Part shown: one piece after another, positions 46,093 to 54,299 of the stretch | Layout: each line of letters starts with the position of its first letter | Position numbering within the stretch: position 1 is the stretch's first letter | Assembly (NCBI GenBank): GCA_036675475.1 | Contig: JAKFEY010000069.1 | Coordinates: forward strand, 1-64,000 | DNA length: 64,000 nucleotides | Source: JALYRV01 sp036675475 | GTDB lineage: Bacteria; Acidobacteriota; Vicinamibacteria; Vicinamibacterales; SCN-69-37 | Direction: 5' to 3' | Notes under the pieces: generated by a model | Told to the model about the DNA's origin: nothing | The model's database searches: none | What the model saw: the letters and a program-made list of their open reading frames with translations, nothing else | Translations under genes and position numbers: made by a program

Positions 46093-47253
46093 TTATGGGG
46101 TGCGGCTTGCGGCTTTGAGAATGGCCTCGGCCGCCCGGCGGGCGCCACCTCTGCCGCCGAGCTTCGCTTTCACGTCGCGCAGCTTGCCGATCATCGCCTG
46201 GCGGCGGGCGTCGTCGGTCACGAGCGACACCACTTCGTCGGCGACCGCGGCGGGCGTGAAGCGCTCCTGCATCAGCTCCGGCACGACGCGCTCTCCCGCC
46301 ACCAGGTTCACCATGCCGAACGTATCGAGCGTGACGAACATCCGGCCGATCATCTCGGTGACGGCCGACACCCGATAGACGATCACCATCGGGCACTCGT
46401 GCAGCGCCGCCTGCACGGTGGCGGTGCCGGAGGCGGTAATCACGACATCGGCGGCGCGCAGCACGTCATCGGCGGCGTCCTCCACCATCGGCACGTCGAC
46501 GGCCGGCAGGAACTCGGCGAGAGGCGCGAACAGCGCGTCGTCGAGACGCGGCGCGCGCGCGAGCACGAAGCGCGCGGCAGGCAGGCGCTGGCGGATCAGG
46601 GCGGCCGCGCGGGCCATGTCGGGCAGAATGGCGCGCAGCTCGTTGGCGCGGCTGCCGGGCAGCAGCGCGATCAGCGGCGCGCCGGGCGCCGCGGCGAAGC
46701 GCGCGCGCAGTGTGGCGCGATCCGCCGACGGCTCGGCCAGATCGATCAGCGGGTGGCCGACAAACTCCGCGTCGACGCCCGCCTCGCGATAGATCCGCTC
46801 CTCGAACGGGAAAATCACGAGCACTTTCGAGACGAGGCGCTTCATCGTGCGCATGCGTCCGGCGCGCCACGCCCACAGCTGGGGGCTGATGTAATAAATC
46901 ACCGGCACCTTGCGCTTCGCCATGGCCGCCATGAGCCGGAAGTTGAAGTCGGGAAAATCGATCGGCACGAACACGTCGGGCTTGATCCGATCCGCCGCCT
47001 CGCCCAGCTCGCGAATCAGCGCGAGCGACTTCGGCACCACGCGCAGCGCTTCCGACAGGCCCGTCACCGAGATGCCGTGATAGTCCGCGAGGATTTCGAC
47101 GCCCGCCTCGCGCAGCTGCGCGCCGCCGAGCGCGACGATGCGGACGCCGGGCGACAGCGCGCGCAGCTCGCGCGCCAGCGCCGCGGCATAGAGCTCGCCC
47201 GACGCCTCGCCGCACGACATCATGATCGTGAGCGGCCGTGAGGCGGCGTTCAT
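46093..47253 (-). CDS. lpxB: lipid-A-disaccharide synthase
   Basis: 386 residues from ATG at 47253, which overlaps the M16 stop (ATGA). Family blocks: IMMSCGEASGELYAAAL, FVPIDFPDFNFRLM, VIYYISPQLWAWRAGRMRTM, FVGHPLIDLAE, ALLPGSRANELRAILPDM and VITASGTATVQAALHECPMV. GT-B fold; it joins UDP-diacylglucosamine and lipid X at the inner membrane in lipid A synthesis. The last codons pass through a GCGGCTT tandem word (~46079-46115), a junction repeat. Together with lpxD, 3.7 kb away on the same strand, it shows the cell makes lipopolysaccharide. Confidence 0.95.
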   Translation of the reverse strand: MNAASRPLTIMMSCGEASGELYAAALARELRALSPGVRIVALGGAQLREAGVEILADYHGISVTGLSEALRVVPKSLALIRELGEAADRIKPDVFVPIDFPDFNFRLMAAMAKRKVPVIYYISPQLWAWRAGRMRTMKRLVSKVLVIFPFEERIYREAGVDAEFVGHPLIDLAEPSADRATLRARFAAAPGAPLIALLPGSRANELRAILPDMARAAALIRQRLPAARFVLARAPRLDDALFAPLAEFLPAVDVPMVEDAADDVLRAADVVITASGTATVQAALHECPMVIVYRVSAVTEMIGRMFVTLDTFGMVNLVAGERVVPELMQERFTPAAVADEVVSLVTDDARRQAMIGKLRDVKAKLGGRGGARRAAEAILKAASRTP

Positions 47254-49448
47254 CTGCCTGGACGCTGGAAGAGTGACGGACTGAGGGACGGGTTCACGCG
47301 GAGCGCGCGAATGGTGCGCTCGACCTTGTTGTCGCCGGTCGTCGTGGTCATCGCGCGGAACGCGAAGCGGATGCCGTCGACGACGCGATAGTCGCTGAGA
47401 TCCTCGATCTCGTCGATGGGGCCTTCGGGCCCCTGCCGCTGATACTCGAGGCGGACGATGTCGGCCGTGTCCGGATCGAAGAAGACCGTGACGTCGGGGC
47501 GGCCGGCCTGCGACATGCGCAACGCGGTGAGGCCCGACTGGCCGGCGGGCGCAGGCGCCACGACAACCCGGCCGTCCCACGCGCGCAGCAGCAGCGCGAT
47601 CAGATCGCGCGAGATCGCCGCCGCCGCCTCGTCGCGAATGAAGTCGGGCGCGGCGCGCACGCCCGTGGGCGTCTCGAGCCAGGCCTGCCCGCCCGCATAC
47701 ACGTGCGTCACGCGCGCGCCCGCGGTTTCGGCGTCGACGCGGTACTTGTCGGGATACAGAATCTGCGATTTCGTCTCGACGACGGTGGTGCCGCCCTCGA
47801 TGAGGATCGAGGCGTCGACCTCGAGCGAGCGCACCGCGCGCAGCCGATCGAGGCCACCCTTGCGCGCGATCGCACGGGCGACGAGCGTCCGGGTGTCGGC
47901 CAGCGCCTGGCCGAAATTCATCCCGGTTGAATTATCCCGGTTGGGTCGATACGCCAGCGGCAACCGGGATAATTCAACCGGGAAGAATTTCGCGTCCCGC
48001 TTCAGCGACGGCGCGTCGAGATCGAGCGCGCTCACGGGGACGCGCTCGATTTCCGTGAAGCCGACGGTCTTCAGCTGGTCGACGAACTGCGAGGCGTCGC
48101 CGACCAGGACGACCGACAGCCGGTCGGGGTGCAGGTATTTCTGCGCGACGCGCTGAATCTCTTCCGGCGTGACTCCATAAACACGCTCGCGGAACTGCTC
48201 CAGCTCCTTGAGATCCAGGCCGTAGAACAACTGGTTGAGCACCTGCAGCGCAATCGCGCTGGGCGTCTCGATGGTCAGCGGAAAGCTGCCCGCCATGTAG
48301 TCCTGCGCGCCCTGCAGCTCGCGCGATCCCACCTGCTCGCGCTGCAGCTTGAAGAACTCGTCGACGATCAGGCGCAGCGACTGCCCCGTCGCCTCGGTGC
48401 GCGTGTCGGTTTCCGCGACGAACGCGCCCGTGTGCTTGAGCGCCTCGATGTCGGCCGACGCGCTGTAGGTCAGGCCGCGATCCGATCGCAGCACGCCGTA
48501 CAGCCGGTTCGCGCCTTCGCCGCCGAGAATGCGGATGGCGAGATTGAGCGCCATGTAGTCCGGATGATCGCGCGGCACGCCCAGGTGGCCGACACGGATT
48601 TCCGTCTGCACCGATCCCGGCTTGTCGACCACGACGACGCGGCGCGTGGGCTGCGGCGGCTCGGGAAACGGCGCCTGCGGCGTGGCCGGCGCGGTCCACG
48701 CCGCGAACGCCTTCTCGACCCGCGCGAACGCGTCGTCGGCGGTCACGTCGCCGACGACGGCGAGAATGGCGTTCGAGGGCACGTAATTCGCCTTGTGGAA
48801 GGCCACCAGGTCGTCGCGCGTGATGCGCGGCGCCGATTCCGGCGTGCCCGCCGACGGCTTGCCGTACGGATGGAAGCCGTAGATGAGCCGATCGATCACC
48901 ACATCCGCGATGTAGTCCGCATCGTCATAACTCACCTGCATGCTCGAGAGCAGCTGCGGGCGGATGCGATCGAGCTCCTGCTGCGAGAAGGCCGGATTGC
49001 GCACGACGTCGGACACGAGATCGAGCGCGAGCGTCAGATCGTTCTTGAGGACGACCGCGTTGACGAACGTGAGGTCGTTGCCGGCGCCGACGCCGAGGCC
49101 GCCGCCGACCGATTCGATGGCGCTGGCGATCTCCTGCGCGCCTTTGGTGGTGGTGCCCTGATCGAGCAGGCCGGCCGTCATGCTGGCCACGCCGGGCTTG
49201 TCCGTCGGATCGTTGGCGGCGCCCGCCTTGACGAGCAGGCGCAGGCTCACCGACGGCTGCTCGTGATGCGACACGACGACGACCTGCAGGCCGTTGGGCA
49301 GCGTGCGCATCTGATAGGGCGGGAAATCCACGCCGCGCGCGACGAGCGGACGCGGCGGCCGCTCGGTGGGCCATTGCATCTGCGCGGTGACGGGCGCGGT
49401 GAGCAGGACGGTGACGACGAGCGCGAACGCGCGAGTGACGGCGGTCAC
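47250..49448 (-). CDS. M16 peptidase-like subunit (non-catalytic) with C-terminal LolA-like domain
   Basis: 732 residues. Signal peptide, then two M16 halves. The usual HxxEH zinc motif is absent: at its position lies GLLDQGTTTKGAQEIA, so this is the inactive partner. From ~515 on, a third domain (LRAVRSLEVDASILIEGGTT, YPDKYRVDAETAGARVTHVY, VFFDPDTADIVRLEYQRQGP, DYRVVDGIRFAFRAM) resembles LolA/outer-membrane lipoprotein-sorting folds. The linker at residues ~486-512 is encoded by an in-frame palindrome (47912-47992). GTG at 49448 overlaps the stop of the active M16 gene (GTGA). Confidence 0.88.
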   Translation of the reverse strand: MTAVTRAFALVVTVLLTAPVTAQMQWPTERPPRPLVARGVDFPPYQMRTLPNGLQVVVVSHHEQPSVSLRLLVKAGAANDPTDKPGVASMTAGLLDQGTTTKGAQEIASAIESVGGGLGVGAGNDLTFVNAVVLKNDLTLALDLVSDVVRNPAFSQQELDRIRPQLLSSMQVSYDDADYIADVVIDRLIYGFHPYGKPSAGTPESAPRITRDDLVAFHKANYVPSNAILAVVGDVTADDAFARVEKAFAAWTAPATPQAPFPEPPQPTRRVVVVDKPGSVQTEIRVGHLGVPRDHPDYMALNLAIRILGGEGANRLYGVLRSDRGLTYSASADIEALKHTGAFVAETDTRTEATGQSLRLIVDEFFKLQREQVGSRELQGAQDYMAGSFPLTIETPSAIALQVLNQLFYGLDLKELEQFRERVYGVTPEEIQRVAQKYLHPDRLSVVLVGDASQFVDQLKTVGFTEIERVPVSALDLDAPSLKRDAKFFPVELSRLPLAYRPNRDNSTGMNFGQALADTRTLVARAIARKGGLDRLRAVRSLEVDASILIEGGTTVVETKSQILYPDKYRVDAETAGARVTHVYAGGQAWLETPTGVRAAPDFIRDEAAAAISRDLIALLLRAWDGRVVVAPAPAGQSGLTALRMSQAGRPDVTVFFDPDTADIVRLEYQRQGPEGPIDEIEDLSDYRVVDGIRFAFRAMTTTTGDNKVERTIRALRVNPSLSPSLFQRPGR
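47912..47992. repeat. in-frame palindromic element (CCCGG family), longest copy
   Basis: Arms 47912-47943 and 47961-47992 are inverted copies with 31 of 32 matches; the loop is 17 bases. The core is TTCCCGGTTGAATTATCCCG. It is translated inside the M16-like protein as a KFFPVELSRL...NSTGMNFG linker between the peptidase-like part and the LolA-like domain. Loop length and the GGTTGCCG start of the loop are shared with the copy at 57171. Confidence 0.9.
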
Positions 49449-50857
49449 TGAGCCTCCCCTGACGGCGCGAGGCCGGTGCCGCGCGGCATCACCGTGATGA
49501 CGTTGCGCGTGTCTGGCGCGAAATACGTCCTGGCCACGCGCTGCACGTCGGCGGCCGTGACATTCATGAACAACTCGAACTCGCCGTCGGCGGTGCCCAG
49601 GTCGTTGTGGATGACCGCGGCATGCGCGAGCACGCCCGCCTTCTGCTGCACCGTGTCGCGGCCGAGGATGTAGTCGCGCGCGAACTGGCGCTTGGCGCGA
49701 TCGAGCTCCGCCGCCGTCACCGGCTCGTTGCGCATGCGCTCGAGCTCCGAGATGAGCGACGCGGCGGCCTTCTCGGTCGACTGGCCCGGCTGCACGACGG
49801 CGATGGCCGTGAACAGGTTGGGGTCTTCGATGATCTTCGCGTCGCCGAACGCCGCCATCGCAATCCGGTCTTCGTAGACCAGCCGCTTGTAGATGCGCGA
49901 GCTCTGGCCGTCGGACAGGATCTTCGCGGCGATGTGCATCGGATACGCGTCGGGCTCGCCGTCGGCGGGCACGCGGTGCGCGACGACGACGGCCGGCAGC
50001 GGCCAGCTTTCCTCGACACGCGCGCGCCGTTCCTCGGTCTGCGCCGGCTCCGCCGGAATGTCGCGCGGAATGTCGCGGCCGCGCGGCACGCGGCCCAGGT
50101 ATTTTTCGACAAGCGCCATGGCCTCGGTCGAATCAAAATCGCCGGCGAGCACGAGGGTGGCGTTGTTCGGCACGTAGTACGTGCGGTAGAAGTCGCGCAC
50201 GTCGGCAATCGACGCCGCCTCGAGATCCTTCATGCTGCCGATCGTCTGATAGCGATACGGATGCGTCGTGAAAATCTGGTCGTAGATGATCTCGGACAGC
50301 CTGCCGAACGGCGGATTGTCGATGCGCATGCGGCGCTCTTCCTTCACCACCTCGCGCTCGTTCTTGAAGATCGACTCGTCGACGCGCAGCGACGCCATGC
50401 GGTCGGCCTCGAGCCAGAGAATCAGCGGCAGGTACTGCGACGGCACCGTCTCCCAGTAAATCGTCGTGTCTTCGTTGGTCGTCGCGTTGGCCTGGCCGCC
50501 GATGCTCGTGAGCCATGACGGGTGCTGATCGGGCTCCACGTTTTTCGAGCCCTTGAACATCATGTGTTCGAACAGATGCGCGAACCCGGTGCGACCCGGC
50601 TTCTCGTCCTTCGACCCGACGTGATACCAGAGCTCGAGATGCACGATCGGCGTCGAGTGATCCTCGTGCAGGATGACGCGCAGGCCGTTGGCCAGCGTCT
50701 TCGTGGTGTATTCGAGCTTCGGAGGCCGGGTGATGCGTTCGGCGGGAGCCGGCGCGGGCGCGGAACTCTGCGTCTGGGGGCCCGCGGCGCTGGCCGACAC
50801 CGCGGCGAGCACGGCCGCCGCGCACACGGCCGCGCGTCTGAACGACGTAATCATCAT
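49445..50857 (-). CDS. M16 zinc peptidase, catalytic subunit (pitrilysin/processing-peptidase type)
   Basis: 470 residues with a signal peptide (residues ~5-25). The inverted zinc motif H94-L-F-E97-H98 (FAHLFEHMMFKGSKN) is present, and the downstream Glu lies in NEREVVKEERR (~166-176). The second half (VVVAHRVPADGEPDAYPM, DAKIIEDPNLFTAIAVVQPG) is the usual inactive repeat. It should form a clam-shell dimer with the next gene's product and degrade peptides in the periplasm or outside. The start is ATG at 50857 or 50854. It lies after lpxD, separated by a junction repeat. Confidence 0.93.
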   Translation of the reverse strand: MMITSFRRAAVCAAAVLAAVSASAAGPQTQSSAPAPAPAERITRPPKLEYTTKTLANGLRVILHEDHSTPIVHLELWYHVGSKDEKPGRTGFAHLFEHMMFKGSKNVEPDQHPSWLTSIGGQANATTNEDTTIYWETVPSQYLPLILWLEADRMASLRVDESIFKNEREVVKEERRMRIDNPPFGRLSEIIYDQIFTTHPYRYQTIGSMKDLEAASIADVRDFYRTYYVPNNATLVLAGDFDSTEAMALVEKYLGRVPRGRDIPRDIPAEPAQTEERRARVEESWPLPAVVVAHRVPADGEPDAYPMHIAAKILSDGQSSRIYKRLVYEDRIAMAAFGDAKIIEDPNLFTAIAVVQPGQSTEKAAASLISELERMRNEPVTAAELDRAKRQFARDYILGRDTVQQKAGVLAHAAVIHNDLGTADGEFELFMNVTAADVQRVARTYFAPDTRNVITVMPRGTGLAPSGEAQ

Positions 50858-50880
50858 TGAATTATAGACGTCTGGGTGAG

Positions 50881-50980
50881 GGCTCCAGACTCCAGGCTCC
50901 AGACTCCAGGTAAAGAAAGCCGGGCGCGCGTTGTCGCGCGTGGGTCAGGCCTGGGGCCCGGAGCCTGGAGCCTGGAGCCT
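50881..50980. repeat. tandem CTCCAGA/CTCCAGG words with inverted copies
   Basis: Left part 50881-50910 is CTCCAGA and CTCCAGG alternating twice; right part 50948-50980 carries the inverse (GGAGCCTGGAGCCTGGAGCC). Between them CGCGCG pairs with CGCGCG over TTGT (50925-50940). The right part encodes the last residues of LpxD (ERLQAPGSGPQA). The same CCAGGCTCCAGACGCCAG word begins the DCC-family gene at ~17918. Confidence 0.85.
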
Positions 50981-51997
50981 TTCGATCAGCGCCTCCACCT
51001 TCTCCTCCAGCTCGCGAATCCGCTCGCGCAGCTGAGGCATACGGCGCAGCGCCGCGTGGCTCTTGCGCCACGACTGGATTTCATCGGACGGATAGCCGGC
51101 GATGACCGTGCCGGCCTTGATGTCGCCGGTCACGCCCGTCTTGGCCGCGGCCTGCACGCCTTTCCCCACCGTCACGTGGCCGGTCACGCCGACCTGGCCG
51201 CCGAGCGCGACGTTGTCCTCGATCTTCGTCGAGCCGGCAATGCCCACCTGCGCCGCCAGCAGCACGTTGCGGCCCACGCGCACGCCGTGCGCAATCTGCA
51301 CGAGGTTGTCGATCTTCGTGCCCGCGGCAATCCGCGTTTCGCCCACCGCCGGCCGGTCGATCGCCGTCAGCGCGCCAATCTCCACATCGTCTTCGATGAC
51401 GACCGCGCCGATCTGCGGAATGGGCTCGTGCGTGCCGTCGTCGCGCCGCGCGTAGCCAAAGCCGGCGCTGCCGGCGACCGCGAAGTCCTGCATGACGACG
51501 CGGTGGCCGAGGGAAACGCGCGCGTGGATGGACGCGTGCGAGGCGATGCGGCAGTCGTCGCCGAGCGTGGCGCCGCGGCCGATCGTGACGTGCGATCCGA
51601 TGCGCGTGCGCGCGCCGACGATCGCGCCGCTGTCGATGATGGTGAACGGCCCCACGGAGACGTCCTCGGCCAGCCGCGCGTCGGCGGCGACGATGGCGGT
51701 GGCGTGAATGCCGGCGGGCGCGGGATCCGCGGGCGCGAACAGCGCGACGGCCCGCGCGAAGGTTAGATAGGGATTGGCGGCGCGCAGAATCGCGCACGGC
51801 GCCGACAGCAGCGCGTCGCCGGCGATGATCGCCGCCGCGCGCGTGGCGGCCACGCGAGGGGCGTACGCGGGATTGGCGAGAAACGTGACCTCGGACGGGC
51901 CGGCGTCATCGAGCCCGGCCAGGCCGGTAATGACGGCCGCGCCGTCGCCGCCGTCGAGACGGCAGCCGAGCCGATCGGCAAGTTCCTGCAGTGTCAC
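50945..51997 (-). CDS. lpxD: UDP-3-O-acylglucosamine N-acyltransferase LpxD
   Basis: 350 residues. The N-terminal uridine-binding part (LQELADRLGCRLDG, GPSEVTFLANPAY) is followed by left-handed beta-helix hexapeptides (GARTRIGSHVTIGRGATLGD, NLVQIAHGVRVGRNVLLAAQ, SLGHRVVMQDFAVAGSAGFG) and a C-terminal helix (LRERIRELEEKVEALIERL). The catalytic His should be in the QIAHGV turn or the SLGHR turn. It adds the second acyl chain in lipid A synthesis. The final 11 residues are encoded by a junction repeat. GTG start at 51997. Confidence 0.95.
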   Translation of the reverse strand: MTLQELADRLGCRLDGGDGAAVITGLAGLDDAGPSEVTFLANPAYAPRVAATRAAAIIAGDALLSAPCAILRAANPYLTFARAVALFAPADPAPAGIHATAIVAADARLAEDVSVGPFTIIDSGAIVGARTRIGSHVTIGRGATLGDDCRIASHASIHARVSLGHRVVMQDFAVAGSAGFGYARRDDGTHEPIPQIGAVVIEDDVEIGALTAIDRPAVGETRIAAGTKIDNLVQIAHGVRVGRNVLLAAQVGIAGSTKIEDNVALGGQVGVTGHVTVGKGVQAAAKTGVTGDIKAGTVIAGYPSDEIQSWRKSHAALRRMPQLRERIRELEEKVEALIERLQAPGSGPQA

Positions 51998-52015
51998 GGC
52001 GACAGAAAGTATGGC

Positions 52016-52735
52016 TCAAACGGCCGCGACGCGATTAAAGAATGTCGCGAGATGCTCGAGGCCGAGCGCGCGCTCGATCGTGCGCACGCGATCGGCGCGC
52101 TCGACCGGCGGCATCGCCGCCGCCGCGCGCAGGTCCGAGAGCTCGCGGCACGGCCGCGGCGTCCAGTCGGCAGCATCGAGGCCCTGCCGCGCGCCTTTCA
52201 TGGAGAAGTAATGGCCCGCGAGCCTGAACAGAAAAATGTACGCGACGAGATTCGGCCCCGGGACGAGAAACAGGAGGCCGGACAGAATGAATAACGTGGT
52301 GTGCACGGCAAACCACTTGCGATGCCGCTCGTAGTCGCGCTGCAGGATCGCGCGCATCTGGGCCGTCGCCGCGTCCGACGAGGTGTCTTCGGCGTGAAAC
52401 AGCGTGCAGGCGTCCTGCCGCCGCATGTGCCACAGCAGGCGCTGCTCCGCCACTTTCTCGGCCACCCACGCGCGCATCCGCGCTTTTGCGCGGCCCCACC
52501 GCGTGACCGGCCGTTCGATGCGGCCGGCCTGGTGCTCGCGCCATTCGCGCTCGGCATCGGCAATGGCCGCCTGCGCGCGGCGCATCAGCGGCGCGAGGTA
52601 CCGCGCCTTCATGCGCCCCAGGAACGTCGTGTCGTCGGCAGGCGCGTCTCCGAGATCGGAAACCTCGGGCGCGTCCGGCACCTCGCAATAGAGCTCGTGC
52701 CGGTCGTGCCCCACGGGCACGAGATACACGTCCAT
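52016..52735 (-). CDS. Mit_KHE1-like membrane protein (mitochondrial K+-H+ exchange-related family)
   Basis: 239 residues from ATG at 52735; longer open frame is a shadow. The N-terminus MDVYLVPVGHDRHELYCEVP matches the start I recall for this family. A charged helical middle (AAIADAEREWREHQAGRIER) is followed by two close hydrophobic segments (FAVHTTLFILSGLLFLVPGP, NLVAYIFLFRLAGHYFSMKG), and a polar tail. In mitochondria homologues are linked to K+/H+ balance; in bacteria the role is unknown. It is next to a small membrane-protein gene. Confidence 0.7.
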   Translation of the reverse strand: MDVYLVPVGHDRHELYCEVPDAPEVSDLGDAPADDTTFLGRMKARYLAPLMRRAQAAIADAEREWREHQAGRIERPVTRWGRAKARMRAWVAEKVAEQRLLWHMRRQDACTLFHAEDTSSDAATAQMRAILQRDYERHRKWFAVHTTLFILSGLLFLVPGPNLVAYIFLFRLAGHYFSMKGARQGLDAADWTPRPCRELSDLRAAAAMPPVERADRVRTIERALGLEHLATFFNRVAAV

Positions 52736-52760
52736 GGAGATACGATACGTGTACTTGCGC

Positions 52761-52907
52761 CTAAACGACTCGCCGCCCGGTGAACAGCCGCAGTACGACG
52801 ATGACGAGCGCGACGACGAGCAGCACGTGAATGAGCCCGCCCGCCACGTCAAGCGCGAAGCCGAGCAGCCAGAGCACGAGCAGCACGAAAATGATGGTCC
52901 AAAGCAT
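52761..52907 (-). CDS. 48-residue hydrophobic membrane protein (lmo0937 family-like)
   Basis: Reading from ATG at 52907 the peptide begins MLWTIIFVLLVLWLLGFALD, then VAGGLIHVLLVVALVIVVLR and ends LFTGRRVV. A perfect ribosome-binding site CAGGAGG lies nine bases upstream, which makes it a convincing gene although it is short. Two membrane helices with an HxL turn between them fit the widespread small lmo0937/DUF5670 family, often induced by stress. It is in the gap between MgtC and the Mit_KHE1-like gene. Confidence 0.85.
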   Translation of the reverse strand: MLWTIIFVLLVLWLLGFALDVAGGLIHVLLVVALVIVVLRLFTGRRVV

Positions 52908-52945
52908 GTCGATCCTCCTGTTGGGCTCAGTGCAAGCGAGGTGCC

Positions 52946-53386
52946 ATGACCGATGAGCTGATGATGCCGGAACCCGACGCCGCCGTACTGGCCCTGCGCG
53001 TGCTGGTGGCGGCAGTACTGGGCGCGGCGCTGGGACTCGAGCGCGAGTGGCGCGGCAAGGAAGCGGGCCTTCGCACGAACACGCTCATCGCCATCGGCGC
53101 GGCGCTGTTCTCGGCCGTCTCGCTGCTGTTCGCGGGCGATCCGGGCCGCGTGGCCGCGCAGGTGGTGACCGGCGTCGGCTTCCTCGGGGCGGGCGCGATC
53201 ATGCGCACCGGCGGCAGCGTGCAGGGCCTGACGACGGCGGCGCTGATCTGGGTCAACGCCGCCATCGGGGTCGCGGCGGGCGCCGGCTACATCCGCCTCG
53301 CCGTCATCGTCACCGGCATCACGCTGGTCGCGATGCTCGCGCTCTCGCCGCTCGATCGCGTGTTCGAGCATCGCAAGGAGCGGTAA
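52946..53386 (+). CDS. MgtC/SapB-family membrane protein
   Basis: 146 residues, about four membrane helices. Signatures: AAVLGAALGLEREWRGKEAG, LRTNTLIAIGAALFSAVSLL, VVTGVGFLGAGAIMRTGGSV and QGLTTAALIWVNAAIGVAAG. This is the membrane part only, without the C-terminal ACT-like domain of Salmonella MgtC. It has GAGG five bases before ATG at 52946. MgtC proteins act in Mg2+-limited growth, mainly by restraining the ATP synthase in known cases. It is divergent from the small membrane-protein gene. Confidence 0.93.
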   Translation: MTDELMMPEPDAAVLALRVLVAAVLGAALGLEREWRGKEAGLRTNTLIAIGAALFSAVSLLFAGDPGRVAAQVVTGVGFLGAGAIMRTGGSVQGLTTAALIWVNAAIGVAAGAGYIRLAVIVTGITLVAMLALSPLDRVFEHRKER

Positions 53387-53397
53387 GCGCCGCGCCC

Positions 53398-54282
53398 TTA
53401 CCTGCGGATGCGGGCGGGCGTGCGCGTCTCGTTGATGGGCAGCACGGGCTTGCCGGCGGTCTGCCAGGCGCCGGCGATCACCGCGGCAACGCCGCCAACG
53501 GCTTCGCTGATGCGGCGCTCGACGATCGGCCTGGCCTTGCCGAAGAACGCCTCGAAATAGGCATCGTCATAGAACTCGCGGCCCTGGGTGGCGGCCTTGT
53601 CGGCAGCGAGGATGGCGTCGACCATGCGGTTGCCTTCGGTCAGCTTCTCGAAGATGAAGTCTTTCGGATGCATCACCGGCGCGGGCACCCTGGGCTTCAG
53701 ATCCATGCGATCGTGGAAGCGAAGGAACAGCTCGCTCTCGAACCGGCCGTGAATGCCGCGCTGGTTGGTGGCCTGGCCGTCGTAGTTGAGCGCGGCGTGA
53801 AACGGCACGTGCGCGTCTTCCACGTAGTGCGCGAGGATGGCGGTGAGCGCGTTGACGGTGCCCGATGAAATGCGCTGGCCGTTCTCGGGCCGCTTGAACT
53901 CCGTGACCAGGCGGTTGTAGACCTCTTCGACGCGCCAGGGGATGCGGCCCCATTCGTGCGCCTTCTCCGCCCCCACCGTCTTGATGTAGTCCGCTTCATT
54001 GCGCGGAATGCCCGTGAACGGATCGGGCGCGATGCCGTCCATGTCGAGAAAGTGGTTCGGATCTTCGGTCTCGACGCCGTAGGTGCGCATCAGATCCGGA
54101 TCGATCGAATGCTCGGTGATGAAGGCACGATGTTTCTGGAAGTACGGACGAATCGCGTCGGGCACTTCGTCCATCGCGGCATTGGTGATGTAGCGATGAA
54201 TGTCGAAGCCCCAGGCCGACGGCGTGACGGCGGTCAGGGCGAGCACGAGGAGTCCGGCACAGGTCGAAGCGGCAATGCGCAT
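53398..54282 (-). CDS. S1/P1-nuclease-fold or phospholipase-C-like zinc protein, secreted
   Basis: 294 residues with a signal peptide that ends just before WGFDIHRYIT; the mature N-terminal Trp and the following His are zinc ligands in the S1/P1 nuclease-phospholipase C fold. Other ligands fit ITEHSIDPDLM, LAHYVEDAHVPFHAALN (HxxxD) and GIHGRFESELFL. It should be a zinc phosphoesterase of the periplasm or outside, possibly acting on nucleic acid or phospholipid. Which of the two cannot be told from sequence alone. It is divergent from endonuclease IV, and its start touches the possible TTG start of that gene. Confidence 0.75.
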   Translation of the reverse strand: MRIAASTCAGLLVLALTAVTPSAWGFDIHRYITNAAMDEVPDAIRPYFQKHRAFITEHSIDPDLMRTYGVETEDPNHFLDMDGIAPDPFTGIPRNEADYIKTVGAEKAHEWGRIPWRVEEVYNRLVTEFKRPENGQRISSGTVNALTAILAHYVEDAHVPFHAALNYDGQATNQRGIHGRFESELFLRFHDRMDLKPRVPAPVMHPKDFIFEKLTEGNRMVDAILAADKAATQGREFYDDAYFEAFFGKARPIVERRISEAVGGVAAVIAGAWQTAGKPVLPINETRTPARIRR

Positions 54283-54299
54283 TGACGAATAATAGCCGG

